A stretch of 64,000 nt of DNA from Microvirga zambiensis WSM3693. Lineage in GTDB: Bacteria; Pseudomonadota; Alphaproteobacteria; Rhizobiales; Beijerinckiaceae. Positions 24,491 through 33,969 of the stretch are shown here, piece by piece; within the stretch, counting starts at the first letter, position 1; each line of letters opens with the position of its first letter. The DNA lies in the NCBI RefSeq assembly GCF_016735695.1, contig NZ_JAERQD010000013.1, forward strand, positions 62,001-126,000. The letters run 5' to 3'. A program made the position numbers and the translations under genes. The notes under the pieces were generated by a model. The model had not been told where the DNA came from and did no database searches. It saw only the letters and a list, made by a program, of their open reading frames with translations.

Positions 24491-25378
24491 GTGGTGGGAA
24501 GCAGCGTCGATTTCGTCATCCATGGACCGCCCGGAAGCGCTCCCCCGGTGCTGGCCGAGGCCTTCCTCGCCGGCGTGCGCGAGGCAGGCGCAGACGACCG
24601 CCTCTGGAAGACCGTTCCGCGCGGCGACGATCCCGGCGTGGATGCCATGCAGCTCCTCGTCACACGTCCCGGCGACACCAACGTGCTGTCGACCTGCACG
24701 CCCGTCTTCCTCCAGGCGCCGCTCCTGCGCGGCATGGCGCTCACCCACCGCAATCTCACGCCGCTCGCCCGTCTCGTTGCGGATCGCTTCTTCCTCGTCG
24801 CGCGTGCCGATGCGCCATGGGCGACGGCGGAGGAGTTCATCCGTGACATCCCCAAGCGTACGACGCGCACCGGCGGATACTTCAAGGGCGGCATCAACCA
24901 CCTCCTCGCGCTCTCGATTGCGGAGGGAACCGGTGCGGATGTGGAGTTCATCGTCGTTCCCAGCGAGCCGGCCGTGTGGACGGCATTGATCGAGGGATCC
25001 ATCGACTGGGGCTGCGGCGTCGCCGCGGAAATTCTTCCGCATGTCGAGGCAGGAACTCTACGCGTCCTTGCTGCTCTCGCGCCGGAACGGCAATCGACAT
25101 TTCCTGACATCCCGACGCTCGCCGAGGTCGGCGTGCCCGTAACGTTCAATCTCTGGCGCGGACTGATGGGGCCGCCGGATCTTTCGCCTGAGGATCAAGC
25201 GCGTTGGCACCGCATCGTCGAAGCCGTCCGCACGACGAAGGCGTGGCAGGATTATCTCGTCCGCAACGGCCAGACCGACGGCTATCTCCCGGGCGACGGC
25301 TTCAAGGCCTTTCTGCAAACAGAATGGGATTGGTACGAGAAGCATCTCGGTATGGCCGGCCTGCTTCCCGCCAAGTGA
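24491..25378 (+). CDS. TctC/Bug-type binding protein without signal peptide
   Basis: A 295-residue protein of the tripartite tricarboxylate transporter (TctC/Bug) binding-protein family. Signs are GDTNVLSTCTPVFLQAPL near residue 62, PWATAEEFIRDIPKRTTRTGGYFKGG near residue 113, LIEGSIDWGCGVAAEILPHVEAGTLRVLA near residue 165 and TLAEVGVPVTFNLWRGLMGPP near residue 205. The GTG at 24491 begins directly with MVGSSVDFVIHGPPG. There is no signal peptide and the frame upstream reaches a stop at 24443 without offering one. No tctA or tctB is nearby. It may act in the cytoplasm as a sensor or have lost its export signal. Confidence 0.75.
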   Translation: MVGSSVDFVIHGPPGSAPPVLAEAFLAGVREAGADDRLWKTVPRGDDPGVDAMQLLVTRPGDTNVLSTCTPVFLQAPLLRGMALTHRNLTPLARLVADRFFLVARADAPWATAEEFIRDIPKRTTRTGGYFKGGINHLLALSIAEGTGADVEFIVVPSEPAVWTALIEGSIDWGCGVAAEILPHVEAGTLRVLAALAPERQSTFPDIPTLAEVGVPVTFNLWRGLMGPPDLSPEDQARWHRIVEAVRTTKAWQDYLVRNGQTDGYLPGDGFKAFLQTEWDWYEKHLGMAGLLPAK

Positions 25379-25425
25379 CATCGACAGCACGCAGCATGGA
25401 CGCTGCAGAAACAGGAGTTTGACCG

Positions 25426-26310
25426 ATGACGCGCAAGACGTTGATGAAAGTCGTTCTGGCGGCCGCCCTGGCATTGCCCTTCGCGGCAGCCTCAGCACAG
25501 GCTCAGGATATCACCGCTTTCCAGGAAGCGCTCGGCCAGCCCAAGCCGTTCTCGAACATCCCGAAGCCCTGGCCGCTCAAGAAGCTCGTGACGCCCGGGA
25601 AGCTGACGGTCGGCACCACCGGTTCATCTCCGCCGCGCACTTTCGTGGATCCTTCATCGGGCCAACTCACCGGCAGCTATGTGGAACTGTTCAAGAAGAT
25701 CGGTGCGGATCTCGGCCTCGAAGTCGAGTTCGTGCGCCTCGAATGGGCCGGCATTCTTCCCGGCCTCGCAGCCAACCGCTTCGACCTCGCCTGTGACGGC
25801 GCCTCCTGGACCGCCGAGCGTCTCGGCTCGAGCCAGTTCCTGATGACATCGCCGACGGCGGTGAACGCGACGGTTGCCATCACGCGCAAGGACACCGGCA
25901 TCAAGACGTTTGACGCTGCGAAGGGGAAGGCTCTCGGCGGTGTGCGCGGCGAGATCTATTTCGAAGGCGCCAAGAAAGCGCTGCCCACGGCAAAGCCGAC
26001 CGAGTTCCCGGGTCTCCCCGAGTCGCTCATCGGTCTTCAGAACGGGCAGGTCGATCTCGTCGCACTGAATCTGGCGAATGCACTGAACGTGCTTGCGAGT
26101 GCTCCGAACAAGGCCGATCTCGTGCTGGTCGGACCGGCGCTCGAAGTCTTCGCGCAGGGTCTGTGCGTGAATCCGAACCAGCCCGACCTCCTGGTGGCCG
26201 TCAATACGCTCCTCGGCAATTATCGCACCGATGGAACGCTGAAGAACCTCATCGGCAAGTACGCGACGTCCACCGCCGAGGTCGATCTTCTCGGCCGCAT
26301 CGGTTACTGA
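25426..26310 (+). CDS. ABC transporter substrate-binding protein (family 3), system 3
   Basis: A 294-residue periplasmic protein with a signal peptide ending ASAQAQ near residue 26. Family-3 motifs are LTVGTTGSSPPRTFVDPSSGQL, GSYVELFKKIGADLGLEVEFVRLEWAGILPGLAANRFDLACDG and YRTDGTLKNLIGKY. It is similar in pattern to the system 1 protein at 4812, including the unusual VGTTGS strand and WAGLLPGLA/WAGILPGLA loop. The two may bind related ligands. It precedes two permeases and an ATPase in tight order. Confidence 0.9.
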   Translation: MTRKTLMKVVLAAALALPFAAASAQAQDITAFQEALGQPKPFSNIPKPWPLKKLVTPGKLTVGTTGSSPPRTFVDPSSGQLTGSYVELFKKIGADLGLEVEFVRLEWAGILPGLAANRFDLACDGASWTAERLGSSQFLMTSPTAVNATVAITRKDTGIKTFDAAKGKALGGVRGEIYFEGAKKALPTAKPTEFPGLPESLIGLQNGQVDLVALNLANALNVLASAPNKADLVLVGPALEVFAQGLCVNPNQPDLLVAVNTLLGNYRTDGTLKNLIGKYATSTAEVDLLGRIGY

Positions 26311-26322
26311 CAGGCCGCCGCC

Positions 26323-26988
26323 GTGACGCTTGACTTCAGCATCCTTGGAACCGTCTGGCCTGCACTGCTCCGGGGAACGCTGGTCACCGTCGAGCTCACG
26401 GCGGCCGTTCTGGCCGTCGCCACTCCCGGGGGCATTCTGGTGGCGCTGCTTCGCGGCGCCCCCTCACGAACCCTTCGCACTATTCTCGCGACATTGAGCT
26501 GGATTTGCCGCGGGGTTCCGCCGCTCCTTCTTCTGTTCTTCGTCTTCTTCGGTCTTCCCGTCATCGGCATCAAGCTCCCGCCGCTGCCCTCCGCCGTGAT
26601 CGCCATGTCTCTGTATATGTCGTTCTATTTCGGCGAGGTCTTCCGCGCCGGCCTGAACAGCGTTCCGGCCGGTCAGTGGAAGGCGGCGGAAGCGCTGGGC
26701 CTCTCGCCGGCCCGCACGCTGATCCGAATCATCCTGCCGCAGACCATTCCTGCCGCACTGCCGCCCTACATCTCCCACGCAACGGAAATCCTGAAAGGCA
26801 CGGCGCTTGCCGCCGCCGTTTCGGTTCCTGAACTGACGAGCGCGGCAAAGCAGGTCTTCGTCGTGACCTTCCGGCCCTTCGAGATCCTGATCGCGGCTGC
26901 GGCCATCTACGCAATCCTCGATTCCCTGCTGCTCGTACTCCAGATCTATGGTGAACGATGGGCGGCGCGCCGCAGCGCAGCGAGGTAA
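26323..26988 (+). CDS. Polar-amino-acid ABC transporter permease, system 3a
   Basis: A 221-residue HisM-type permease. It has ICRGVPPLLLLFFVFFGLPVIG near residue 62 and the coupling loop VPAGQWKAAEALGLSPARTLIRIILPQTIP near residue 113. The start is a GTG at 26323, 13 bases after the binding-protein stop. It is followed three bases later by the partner permease at 26992. Confidence 0.9.
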   Translation: MTLDFSILGTVWPALLRGTLVTVELTAAVLAVATPGGILVALLRGAPSRTLRTILATLSWICRGVPPLLLLFFVFFGLPVIGIKLPPLPSAVIAMSLYMSFYFGEVFRAGLNSVPAGQWKAAEALGLSPARTLIRIILPQTIPAALPPYISHATEILKGTALAAAVSVPELTSAAKQVFVVTFRPFEILIAAAAIYAILDSLLLVLQIYGERWAARRSAAR

Positions 26989-26991
26989 GTC

Positions 26992-27681
26992 ATGAATTTT
27001 GCTCTCCTTGCCGAATACGGGCCCGCACTCGGGCAGGGCCTGCTCAACACGATTTTCCTGTCGGTGGTCACGCTGGCGATCGCAACCCCGATCGGCGCGG
27101 CCATCGCGCTCATCCGGGAAACGCGCATCCCGTGGATCGCAATCCCGGCCGCCATCTACGTGAACATCTTTCGGCTCCTGCCGGCGCTGCTGGTTCTCTT
27201 CTTCTCCTTCTATGCGCTGCCTCAGTTCGGCCTGCGGCTTTCTCCCATGACCGCCGCGGTCCTCGGCCTCTCGATCGTCGGCGCAGCCTATATGAGCGAG
27301 GACATTCGTGGCGGGTTGGCTGCCGTCGATCAGGGGCAGTACAGGGCTGCGAAGGCGCTCGGCCTGTCCTATCCGCATATCATCCGCCGCATCATTATCC
27401 CCCAGGCGATCCCGCTCATCATTCCGCCTTACGTGACGCGCGCCATCATCATGGTGAAGGCCACGTCGCTGGCGTCTCTCGTCGCGGTGGGCGATCTGAC
27501 CGGCGAGGCCGTGAGGGCGACATCCATCACCTATGAACCCTTCATGTTCCTGATCATGGCCGGTGCGCTCTACCTGCTCCTGAGCGGTGCCCTTGCCCTG
27601 TTCCAGATGTGGGCCGAGGAGCGCGTGGCGCGTGCGCGGCGGCCCAGGACGTCGCTTACTGTAAAGGCTGCCCAAGTATGA
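26992..27681 (+). CDS. Polar-amino-acid ABC transporter permease, system 3b
   Basis: A 229-residue HisM-type permease. It contains [23 protein letters not shown] near residue 56 and the coupling loop [30 protein letters not shown] near residue 110. The FRGTP motif is changed to FRLLP. Its TGA overlaps the ATG of the ATPase gene (ATGA at 27678), so the two are coupled. Confidence 0.9.
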   Translation: MNFALLAEYGPALGQGLLNTIFLSVVTLAIATPIGAAIALIRETRIPWIAIPAAIYVNIFRLLPALLVLFFSFYALPQFGLRLSPMTAAVLGLSIVGAAYMSEDIRGGLAAVDQGQYRAAKALGLSYPHIIRRIIIPQAIPLIIPPYVTRAIIMVKATSLASLVAVGDLTGEAVRATSITYEPFMFLIMAGALYLLLSGALALFQMWAEERVARARRPRTSLTVKAAQV

Positions 27682-28478
27682 AGATGCCCGCTCCGCGCAC
27701 CTCCCCGCAGGCTATGGTGGAGGTGGTGAACCTTCACAAGACATATGGTCCGCTGACGGCCCTCGATGGAGTGGATCTTGCCGTCGAGGCCGGTCAGGTC
27801 ATTGCGATCGTCGGCGCCTCGGGATCCGGCAAGAGCACGCTCCTGCGCTGCATCAACTTCCTCGATCCGCCCGATTCCGGCGATGTGTGGGTGGATGGCC
27901 ATCGCATGGGCTTCATTGAGGGCGGGAGCGGGATGCGCCGCGCGAGCGACCGGGAGATCCGCCGGCATCGCGCCGATATCGGAATGGTGTTTCAGCACTT
28001 CAACCTGTTTCCGCATTTCACGGTTCTGCAGAACATCATCGAAGCGCCCATGGCCGTGCGCGGCTTCTCGCGAGCCGACGCGGTGGCAACGGCGCGCGAA
28101 CTCCTCGCGAGCGTCGGCCTTGCCGGCAAGGAGGAGGCCTTTCCGACCGAACTCTCCGGCGGGCAGCAGCAGCGTGTTGCGATCGCCCGGGCGCTCGCCA
28201 TGAAACCGCGCGTCATGCTGTTCGACGAGCCGACATCGGCGCTTGATCCGGAACTGGTCGACGAGGTCTTACGTACCATGCGCAACCTCGCCGAGAAGGG
28301 CATGACCATGCTCGTCGTCACGCATGAGATGTCGTTCGCGGAGGACGTCGCGGACACCCTCGTTTATTTCGACAAGGGCAAGATCGTCGAAGCGGGCAAG
28401 CCTTCCGATGTCCTGCGCAATCCCTCGCAGCCGCGCACCCAAGCCTTCCTTCAACGCCTTCTGAGACGGACTCTATGA
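27678..28478 (+). CDS. Polar-amino-acid ABC transporter ATP-binding protein, system 3
   Basis: A 266-residue ABC ATPase with Walker [10 protein letters not shown] near residue 48, signature [15 protein letters not shown] near 161, Walker [14 protein letters not shown] near 181 and the switch His in VVTHEMSF. It has the same charged insertion after Walker A as the ATPase at 6492 (about residues 75-95). The ATG at 27678 overlaps the preceding stop, and its own stop overlaps the GMC oxidoreductase start, which places the transporter and three flavoenzymes on one message. Confidence 0.93.
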   Translation: MKMPAPRTSPQAMVEVVNLHKTYGPLTALDGVDLAVEAGQVIAIVGASGSGKSTLLRCINFLDPPDSGDVWVDGHRMGFIEGGSGMRRASDREIRRHRADIGMVFQHFNLFPHFTVLQNIIEAPMAVRGFSRADAVATARELLASVGLAGKEEAFPTELSGGQQQRVAIARALAMKPRVMLFDEPTSALDPELVDEVLRTMRNLAEKGMTMLVVTHEMSFAEDVADTLVYFDKGKIVEAGKPSDVLRNPSQPRTQAFLQRLLRRTL

Positions 28479-30727
28479 CCAAGGATATGCAGCGCGCCCT
28501 CGCACCGGCCGAACGGGCGGTGCTCGAGGCGCTCTTCGACACCATGTTTCCGGGCGGCGAGAACAATCCTGGCGCAGTGGAGATCGGCGCGGCGGATTAT
28601 CTTGATAAAGCTCTGGCGAACGTCTACGCGCATCATCTGATTGAATACCGGGACGTCCTGGCAGCGATAGACGCCGCCTCGCCGGATGGGTTTGTCCGCG
28701 CATCGGCAGAAACACGCCTGGATATCATCGCGCGGTTCGAGCGCGGCGAACTCGCCGGCCTGCCGGAGAACCGCGACCGGACGAGCTTCGATCTGATCTG
28801 GCGTCACCTGCGCGAAGGGCTTTTCAGCGATCCCGTGCATGGGGGCAACAGAGATTTCGCCGGTTGGCGCGCCGTCGGCTTTCCCGGAGCGCAATTCGGA
28901 TACAGGGCGGAGGAGCAGGCGCTCAATCACAAAGTCGAGCGTGCGCCGCAAAGCGTGATCGACCTGCCGGAGAGCGCGCGCCTGCTGGGCACTCCCGCCG
29001 TCCATGAAAGTGCGGGGGAAGGGGAGCCGGACGTTCTGATCGTCGGCGGCGGCGCGGTCGGCGGCTTTCTCGCGCACAAGCTGGTGCGCCAGGGATTGAA
29101 CGTCGTCATCCTCGAGGCAGGCCCCGCCCGCACGGGTCGCGAGCGATCGATGGACGAGATCCTCGCCACCGCGTTCCGCAATGAAGGCGGCGCGGTCAAG
29201 TTCAACGATGAAGTGCCGACGTGGCGGACCCGTCCCGGCGAGCGCGCACGCCGGGCCGTCATGTCGCAAGGGCTCGAGACCGCTCTCGGCGGGAACTCGA
29301 TCGCGTGGGGCGCTGTGGCGATGCGCTTCTATGAGGAGGATTTCCGTATCCGCAGCGCGACGATCGCCCGCTATGGCGAGGACCGGATCCCGGTTGGCTC
29401 GACCATGGCCGATTGGCCGATGTCATACGACAATCTCGCTCCCTATTATGACGAGGCGGAGGATCTTCTCGGGGTCTCGGGTCACGCGGGCAATCGTGCC
29501 GATCCGGCCCGCTCCCGTGGAAACCCGTTCGAGGCGCCGCGCTCCCGTCCCTATGCGATGCCCGCTTTGCACACCAGCGGTCTCGGGCAACTCTTCGCGG
29601 ATGCCGCCAAAGCCGAGGGCTATCATCCGTTTCCGCTGCCGGCCGCCATCAACACGACGCCATATCGCGGCCGTCATGCCTGCACCTATTGCAGCTTCTG
29701 CTCGCGTTTCGGCTGTCATGTGGATGCCAAGGCATCGGCACAGAACACCGTTCTTCCCGCGGCGCTCGAAACGGGCCGCTTGAAGATCGTCACGGGCGCG
29801 CGCGTGATGGACATCGTCACCGACGATTCCGGCCGTGCCGTCGGCGTTCGTTACCGGACATCGAACGGCGACATGAAGTTCCAGGGTGGCGGGACAGTCG
29901 TTGTGGCAACCTATGCCTTCGAGAACACGCGCCTGCTCCTCCTGTCGAAAGACAGGCGTCATGGCCGCGGGCTCGGCAACGAGACGGGGCAGGTGGGGCT
30001 GCATTACATGACCCGTCAGCAGCCCTCGGTCTATGCCTTCTTCGAAGGCCTGGCGCTCAACCGCTTCATCGGGCCGACCGCTCAGGCGATGGCGATCGCC
30101 GATCTGACCGGCGATCATTTCGATCACACGGACCTCGACTTCATTCGCGGCGGGCGCATCGCTGCCTTCAACCAGTATCTGCCCGTCGAGGCCTCCGGCA
30201 TCCTGCCACCGGATGTTCCTCGCTTTGGTAAAGCGTGGCGCGACTTCTTCCTGAAGAGCTACAACAGCACGTCGATGCTGTTCATCGATCCCGAAATTCT
30301 CCCCTACGAGAACAACCGGCTCGATCTCGATCCGGATGTCACCGACAGTCTCGGACGCCCTGTCGTCCGCATCACGTTCGATATCGGCGACAATGAGCGC
30401 AAGCTCATGCAGTTCCTGCAGGACCGTGCGGAGAGAATCGCGAAGCGGATGGGCGCCACGCGTACATGGCGCCGGCAATTCCTCACGGGGCCGATCAGCA
30501 CCCATGACGTGGGCGGAACCCGCATGGGGCATGACCCCGAGACATCCGTCGTGGACGGCTTCGGCCGTGTTCACGACACGCCCGGCCTCGTTGTGCTCGG
30601 CGGGTCGAATTTCGTCTCTCTGCCCGCGGTCAATCCGGCTCTGACCATCCTGGCCCTCGCCCTGCGGGCGGGCGACGGCGTTGTCAGTCAGGGTGCAGGC
30701 CAGCAGGTCGAGGCGGTGCCGGCATGA
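28475..30727 (+). CDS. Gluconate-dehydrogenase subunit-3 domain fused to a GMC oxidoreductase
   Basis: A 750-residue fusion. Residues 1-170 look like gluconate 2-dehydrogenase subunit 3 ([22 protein letters not shown], then [22 protein letters not shown] near residue 126). Residues 185-750 are a GMC flavoprotein: FAD motif [22 protein letters not shown] near 186, [19 protein letters not shown] near 408, and the C-terminal HDVGGTRMG and [15 protein letters not shown] with the active-site His and Asn. The two are normally separate, with subunit 3 carrying a Tat signal; here no signal is present and no cytochrome c subunit follows. This suggests a cytoplasmic dehydrogenase with another electron acceptor. 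Substrate unknown. Confidence 0.85.
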   Translation: MTKDMQRALAPAERAVLEALFDTMFPGGENNPGAVEIGAADYLDKALANVYAHHLIEYRDVLAAIDAASPDGFVRASAETRLDIIARFERGELAGLPENRDRTSFDLIWRHLREGLFSDPVHGGNRDFAGWRAVGFPGAQFGYRAEEQALNHKVERAPQSVIDLPESARLLGTPAVHESAGEGEPDVLIVGGGAVGGFLAHKLVRQGLNVVILEAGPARTGRERSMDEILATAFRNEGGAVKFNDEVPTWRTRPGERARRAVMSQGLETALGGNSIAWGAVAMRFYEEDFRIRSATIARYGEDRIPVGSTMADWPMSYDNLAPYYDEAEDLLGVSGHAGNRADPARSRGNPFEAPRSRPYAMPALHTSGLGQLFADAAKAEGYHPFPLPAAINTTPYRGRHACTYCSFCSRFGCHVDAKASAQNTVLPAALETGRLKIVTGARVMDIVTDDSGRAVGVRYRTSNGDMKFQGGGTVVVATYAFENTRLLLLSKDRRHGRGLGNETGQVGLHYMTRQQPSVYAFFEGLALNRFIGPTAQAMAIADLTGDHFDHTDLDFIRGGRIAAFNQYLPVEASGILPPDVPRFGKAWRDFFLKSYNSTSMLFIDPEILPYENNRLDLDPDVTDSLGRPVVRITFDIGDNERKLMQFLQDRAERIAKRMGATRTWRRQFLTGPISTHDVGGTRMGHDPETSVVDGFGRVHDTPGLVVLGGSNFVSLPAVNPALTILALALRAGDGVVSQGAGQQVEAVPA

Positions 30728-31872
30728 GTGCGGATGTCATCGTCGTCGGTGCCGGCATCATCGGATCCTCGATCGCCTATCATCTCGCGCGCGCCGGCGC
30801 GTCCACGCTGCTCGTCGACCGGAGCGCTCCCGCTGCCGCACCCGGCGCGACCTGGGCGAGCGCGGGAGGGTTGCGCTCGCAGGGGCGGTACGGCCCGGAG
30901 CGGCCGATATCGCTTGCCGCGAGCATCCGCTGGCAGACCTTGTCTCAGGAGCTCGATGCCAATCTGGAAGTTGCGCTCGGCGGGCATCTGCATGTCGCGG
31001 AGAGCGAGGCGGAATTTCCAATTATCGAGGAGCGCGTCGCGGCAGACCGCTCGGCCGGGATCGCCATCGAGAGCCTCAAGGCGGATGAGCTGCGCAAGAT
31101 CGTTCCCGGCATCGCGCCAAGCGCTCTGATGGGCGCGTATACCCCCGGCGACGGCCAGGCGCATCCCGGACGCACGGCGCGCGCCTTCGCTGCGGCCGCT
31201 GTGCGCCACGGTGCGAGGGCGATTTACGATAGTCACGCGCTCCCCCTGTGCGAGGGAGGCCGCGTCACCGGCATTCTGACGGCATCCGGCGAGAAGCTTT
31301 CGGGCGGCACGGTTGTGCTCGCGACAGGTGCGTGGAGTATCGCACTTCTAAAAGATCTCGGCATCGATCTGCCGATCCGCTGGCGCGGGCTGCAGATGCT
31401 TCTGTCGGAAATTGCGCCCGCGATGCTCGCACCGACTGTGACAGCTGTCGGCCGCAATCTCTCCCTCAAGCAATCGCCATCCGGTCAGCTGATGGTCGGC
31501 GGGCGCTGGTTCGCTCGTCCGCAGGCGCCGGAGCCGCATGCCGAACCGATCGATGCCCATGTGGCGCGGCAATGGAGTTCCGCTGTCGGGATCCTGCCGG
31601 CGATGGCGCATCTCAGGCTCGCACAGAGCTGGGCGGGCGCCGAAGCGCAATCGCTGGACGGGTCACCCTTCATCGGGCCGAGCGGTCTTCCGGGCCTCTA
31701 TCTCGCGACCGGGTTCTCGAACCACGGCTTTCAGATCTCTCCGGAAATCGGCCGTCTCGTCGCTTCCGATCTCCTCTCCGGTCCCGAGCCTCTGCTCAAG
31801 GCCTTTCGACCGGACCGGCCTTTGTCCGCAGAGCGCGCGGCCGCCTTCAAGGCCGAAACGATCCTGCTCTAG
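30724..31872 (+). CDS. FAD-dependent oxidoreductase (DAO family), copy 3
   Basis: A 382-residue flavoprotein with DVIVVGAGIIGSSIAYHLARAGA from residue 4 and the closing GLPGLYLATGFSNHGFQISPEIG near residue 321. The fold matches sarcosine-oxidase- and D-amino-acid-oxidase-like enzymes. Its ATG overlaps the previous stop (ATGA). With copies at 13338 and 21876 the island has three diverged members, consistent with successive oxidation of C-N bonds or with several substrates. Confidence 0.85.
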   Translation: MSADVIVVGAGIIGSSIAYHLARAGASTLLVDRSAPAAAPGATWASAGGLRSQGRYGPERPISLAASIRWQTLSQELDANLEVALGGHLHVAESEAEFPIIEERVAADRSAGIAIESLKADELRKIVPGIAPSALMGAYTPGDGQAHPGRTARAFAAAAVRHGARAIYDSHALPLCEGGRVTGILTASGEKLSGGTVVLATGAWSIALLKDLGIDLPIRWRGLQMLLSEIAPAMLAPTVTAVGRNLSLKQSPSGQLMVGGRWFARPQAPEPHAEPIDAHVARQWSSAVGILPAMAHLRLAQSWAGAEAQSLDGSPFIGPSGLPGLYLATGFSNHGFQISPEIGRLVASDLLSGPEPLLKAFRPDRPLSAERAAAFKAETILL

Positions 31873-31884
31873 AAAGTCCATCCG

Positions 31885-33834
31885 ATGACGACCTTCAAGC
31901 ACCTGTTCGAGCCGATCCGCCTCGGCCGCTCCGAAATCCGCAACCGCATCGTCCTGACCGGGCACGGCACCGGGATGGGGCGCGATTTCAAGCCGGACGA
32001 ACGGATGATCGCCTATTACGAGGAACGCGCGCGCGGCGAGGTCGGTCTCATCATGCTCGGCTCGCAGCAGGTGCATCCCACATCGCCGGGCATCACCGGT
32101 CTTCTCTGCAACTATGACGAGACGATCATTCCCGGCCTGTCCGCCGTCGCGAACGCGGTTCATAGACACGGTGGAAAAGTATTCGGTTATCTTTCCCATA
32201 TGGGGCTCGCCTCGAGCGCCCGTCCCGTGGCGCTGTGGTCCGCATCGAACACCTACGAGCAGAAATACGGCGAAGTCGCGCATCAGATGAGCCTCGAAGA
32301 GATCGAGATCATCGTGCAGTCATTCGCGGATGCAGCCGTTCGCTGCATCGAGGCGGGAATGGACGGCATCCAGGTTCATTGCGGGCACGGTCTTCTCCTG
32401 CAGCAGTTCCTCTCGCCGCTCACCAATCACCGCACCGATGCCTATGGCGGCTCGCTCGAGAACCGCACGCGGTTTCCCGAGGCGGTGCTCGCCGCCGTGC
32501 GCCGGCGCGTCGGGCCGGATGTGCCCCTCGGCATCCGCTGCTCGGGCGACGAGCTTGTGGAAGGCGGGCTCACAGGTATCGACATGGCGCAGATCGTCCC
32601 GCGCCTGGTGGCGGCAGGCGACCTCGACTACGTGGACGTCAGCGCCGGCACGGACGGCGATCTCGTCAGCAACATGCTGCACGAGCCGCCGATGGGACTC
32701 GAGCCGGCTCCCTTCGTATCGACGGCGCGCCTGATCAAGGACGCGATCGACGTGCCCGTCATCCATGGCACGCGCATCCACACGCCGGAGATCGCGGAGG
32801 AGCTCATCGCGCGGGGCGATGCCGACATGGCCGGCATGTGCCGCGCGCTCATCGCCGATCCATGGCTGCCCCAGAAGGCGCGGACGGGCCGGTTGAACGA
32901 GATCAACCCCTGCGTCGGCTGCGAGCAGGCCTGCTTCGGGCGTCTCTATCGGGGCCGTCATATCAGCTGCGTCGGCAATCCCGTGACCGGCCGCGAACGG
33001 GAGTACCGCGTCCTTGAACGCGCAGCCGAACCGAAGCGCGTTCTCGTGGTCGGCGGCGGCCCTGCCGGCATGGAGGCGGCCCGCGTTGCGGCGCTTCGCG
33101 GGCACAACGTCGTGCTCTCGGAAGCGTCGGGGCATCTCGGCGGGCGCCTCGATCTCGCCAAGCGTCCCAATGGTCGTGACGAATGGAATCGCCTGATCCG
33201 GCATAAGAGCGAAGCGCTCCAGCGCGCGGGCGTCGAGCTGCGCCTCGACGCAAGAGTCGATGCAGCAATGCTCGAGGCAGAGCGGCCCGATTTCGTGGTC
33301 CTGGCGACGGGTGGGCGTTTCGAGAAGCCGGCTCTGCCGGGGATCGAGACGGCGCCGCTCTGCTCCGTGGATGAGGCTGTGGCTCACCCGGAAACGATCG
33401 GCCAGCGCGTTCTGGTGATCGACCAGCTCGACCGGCAGCCTGCCATGGTGACGGCAATCATGCTGGCGGAGATGGGACGCGATGTCGAGATGGCCTCTCC
33501 TGCCTTCCATATCGGCCAGAAGCTCGAAATCCAGAACATCACCTATTTCTATCGGCGGGCGCTGCAGGCTGGCGTTCGGTTCACCGCCATTTCGGAGGCC
33601 CATGGCTTCGATGGCGGACGTGTGACGTTCATCAACCCGTTCACGCGTGAGCGCAGGATATCGGAACCCTATGACAGCATCGTCCTGGCAAGTCCGGGCA
33701 AGCCGAGCGACGATCTCGCGGAAGCGGTGCAGTATCTCGATATCGCCTACAGAATCATCGGCGATGCCTACGCCCCCAGGGATGTCGAGGCAGCCATCTT
33801 GGAAGGCTACGAAGCCGGTTTCCACATCCATTGA
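31885..33834 (+). CDS. Old-yellow-enzyme/2,4-dienoyl-CoA-reductase-type flavoprotein with Fe-S site
   Basis: A 649-residue protein of the FadH/trimethylamine-dehydrogenase type. Residues 1-330 are an FMN TIM barrel (FEPIRLGRSEIRNRIVLTGHGT; DGIQVHCGHGLLLQQFLSP; SLENRTRFPEAV). The [4Fe-4S] motif is C-x2-C-x3-C-x11-C in CVGCEQACFG...HISC near residue 343. A FAD/NAD(P) half follows (VLVVGGGPAGMEAARVAALRG near residue 386). Relatives include demethylases for trimethylamine and N-methylproline betaines, so N-demethylation is a plausible role here. It is the last gene of the rightward island. Confidence 0.88.
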   Translation: MTTFKHLFEPIRLGRSEIRNRIVLTGHGTGMGRDFKPDERMIAYYEERARGEVGLIMLGSQQVHPTSPGITGLLCNYDETIIPGLSAVANAVHRHGGKVFGYLSHMGLASSARPVALWSASNTYEQKYGEVAHQMSLEEIEIIVQSFADAAVRCIEAGMDGIQVHCGHGLLLQQFLSPLTNHRTDAYGGSLENRTRFPEAVLAAVRRRVGPDVPLGIRCSGDELVEGGLTGIDMAQIVPRLVAAGDLDYVDVSAGTDGDLVSNMLHEPPMGLEPAPFVSTARLIKDAIDVPVIHGTRIHTPEIAEELIARGDADMAGMCRALIADPWLPQKARTGRLNEINPCVGCEQACFGRLYRGRHISCVGNPVTGREREYRVLERAAEPKRVLVVGGGPAGMEAARVAALRGHNVVLSEASGHLGGRLDLAKRPNGRDEWNRLIRHKSEALQRAGVELRLDARVDAAMLEAERPDFVVLATGGRFEKPALPGIETAPLCSVDEAVAHPETIGQRVLVIDQLDRQPAMVTAIMLAEMGRDVEMASPAFHIGQKLEIQNITYFYRRALQAGVRFTAISEAHGFDGGRVTFINPFTRERRISEPYDSIVLASPGKPSDDLAEAVQYLDIAYRIIGDAYAPRDVEAAILEGYEAGFHIH

Positions 33835-33969
33835 CGGCCGAACCGGTGCGCCGCCTTAAAAATAATCCTTCTTTCGCAGCCTATCCCTGACCCGCCGATT
33901 GAACTAGGAAGCGGACATGGCGAACGCTTGCCGGCGGATCGCCGGGATCGATATGCGGGGTCGGTTGTC

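Noticed and set aside
2895-33834. Naming the island an ectoine-degradation (eut/doe) cluster
   Set aside because: OCD-family, racemase-family, M14-type and family-3 transporter genes recall it, but the ectoine hydrolase (EutD/DoeA) and the EutB-type dehydratase are absent and many other enzymes are present.
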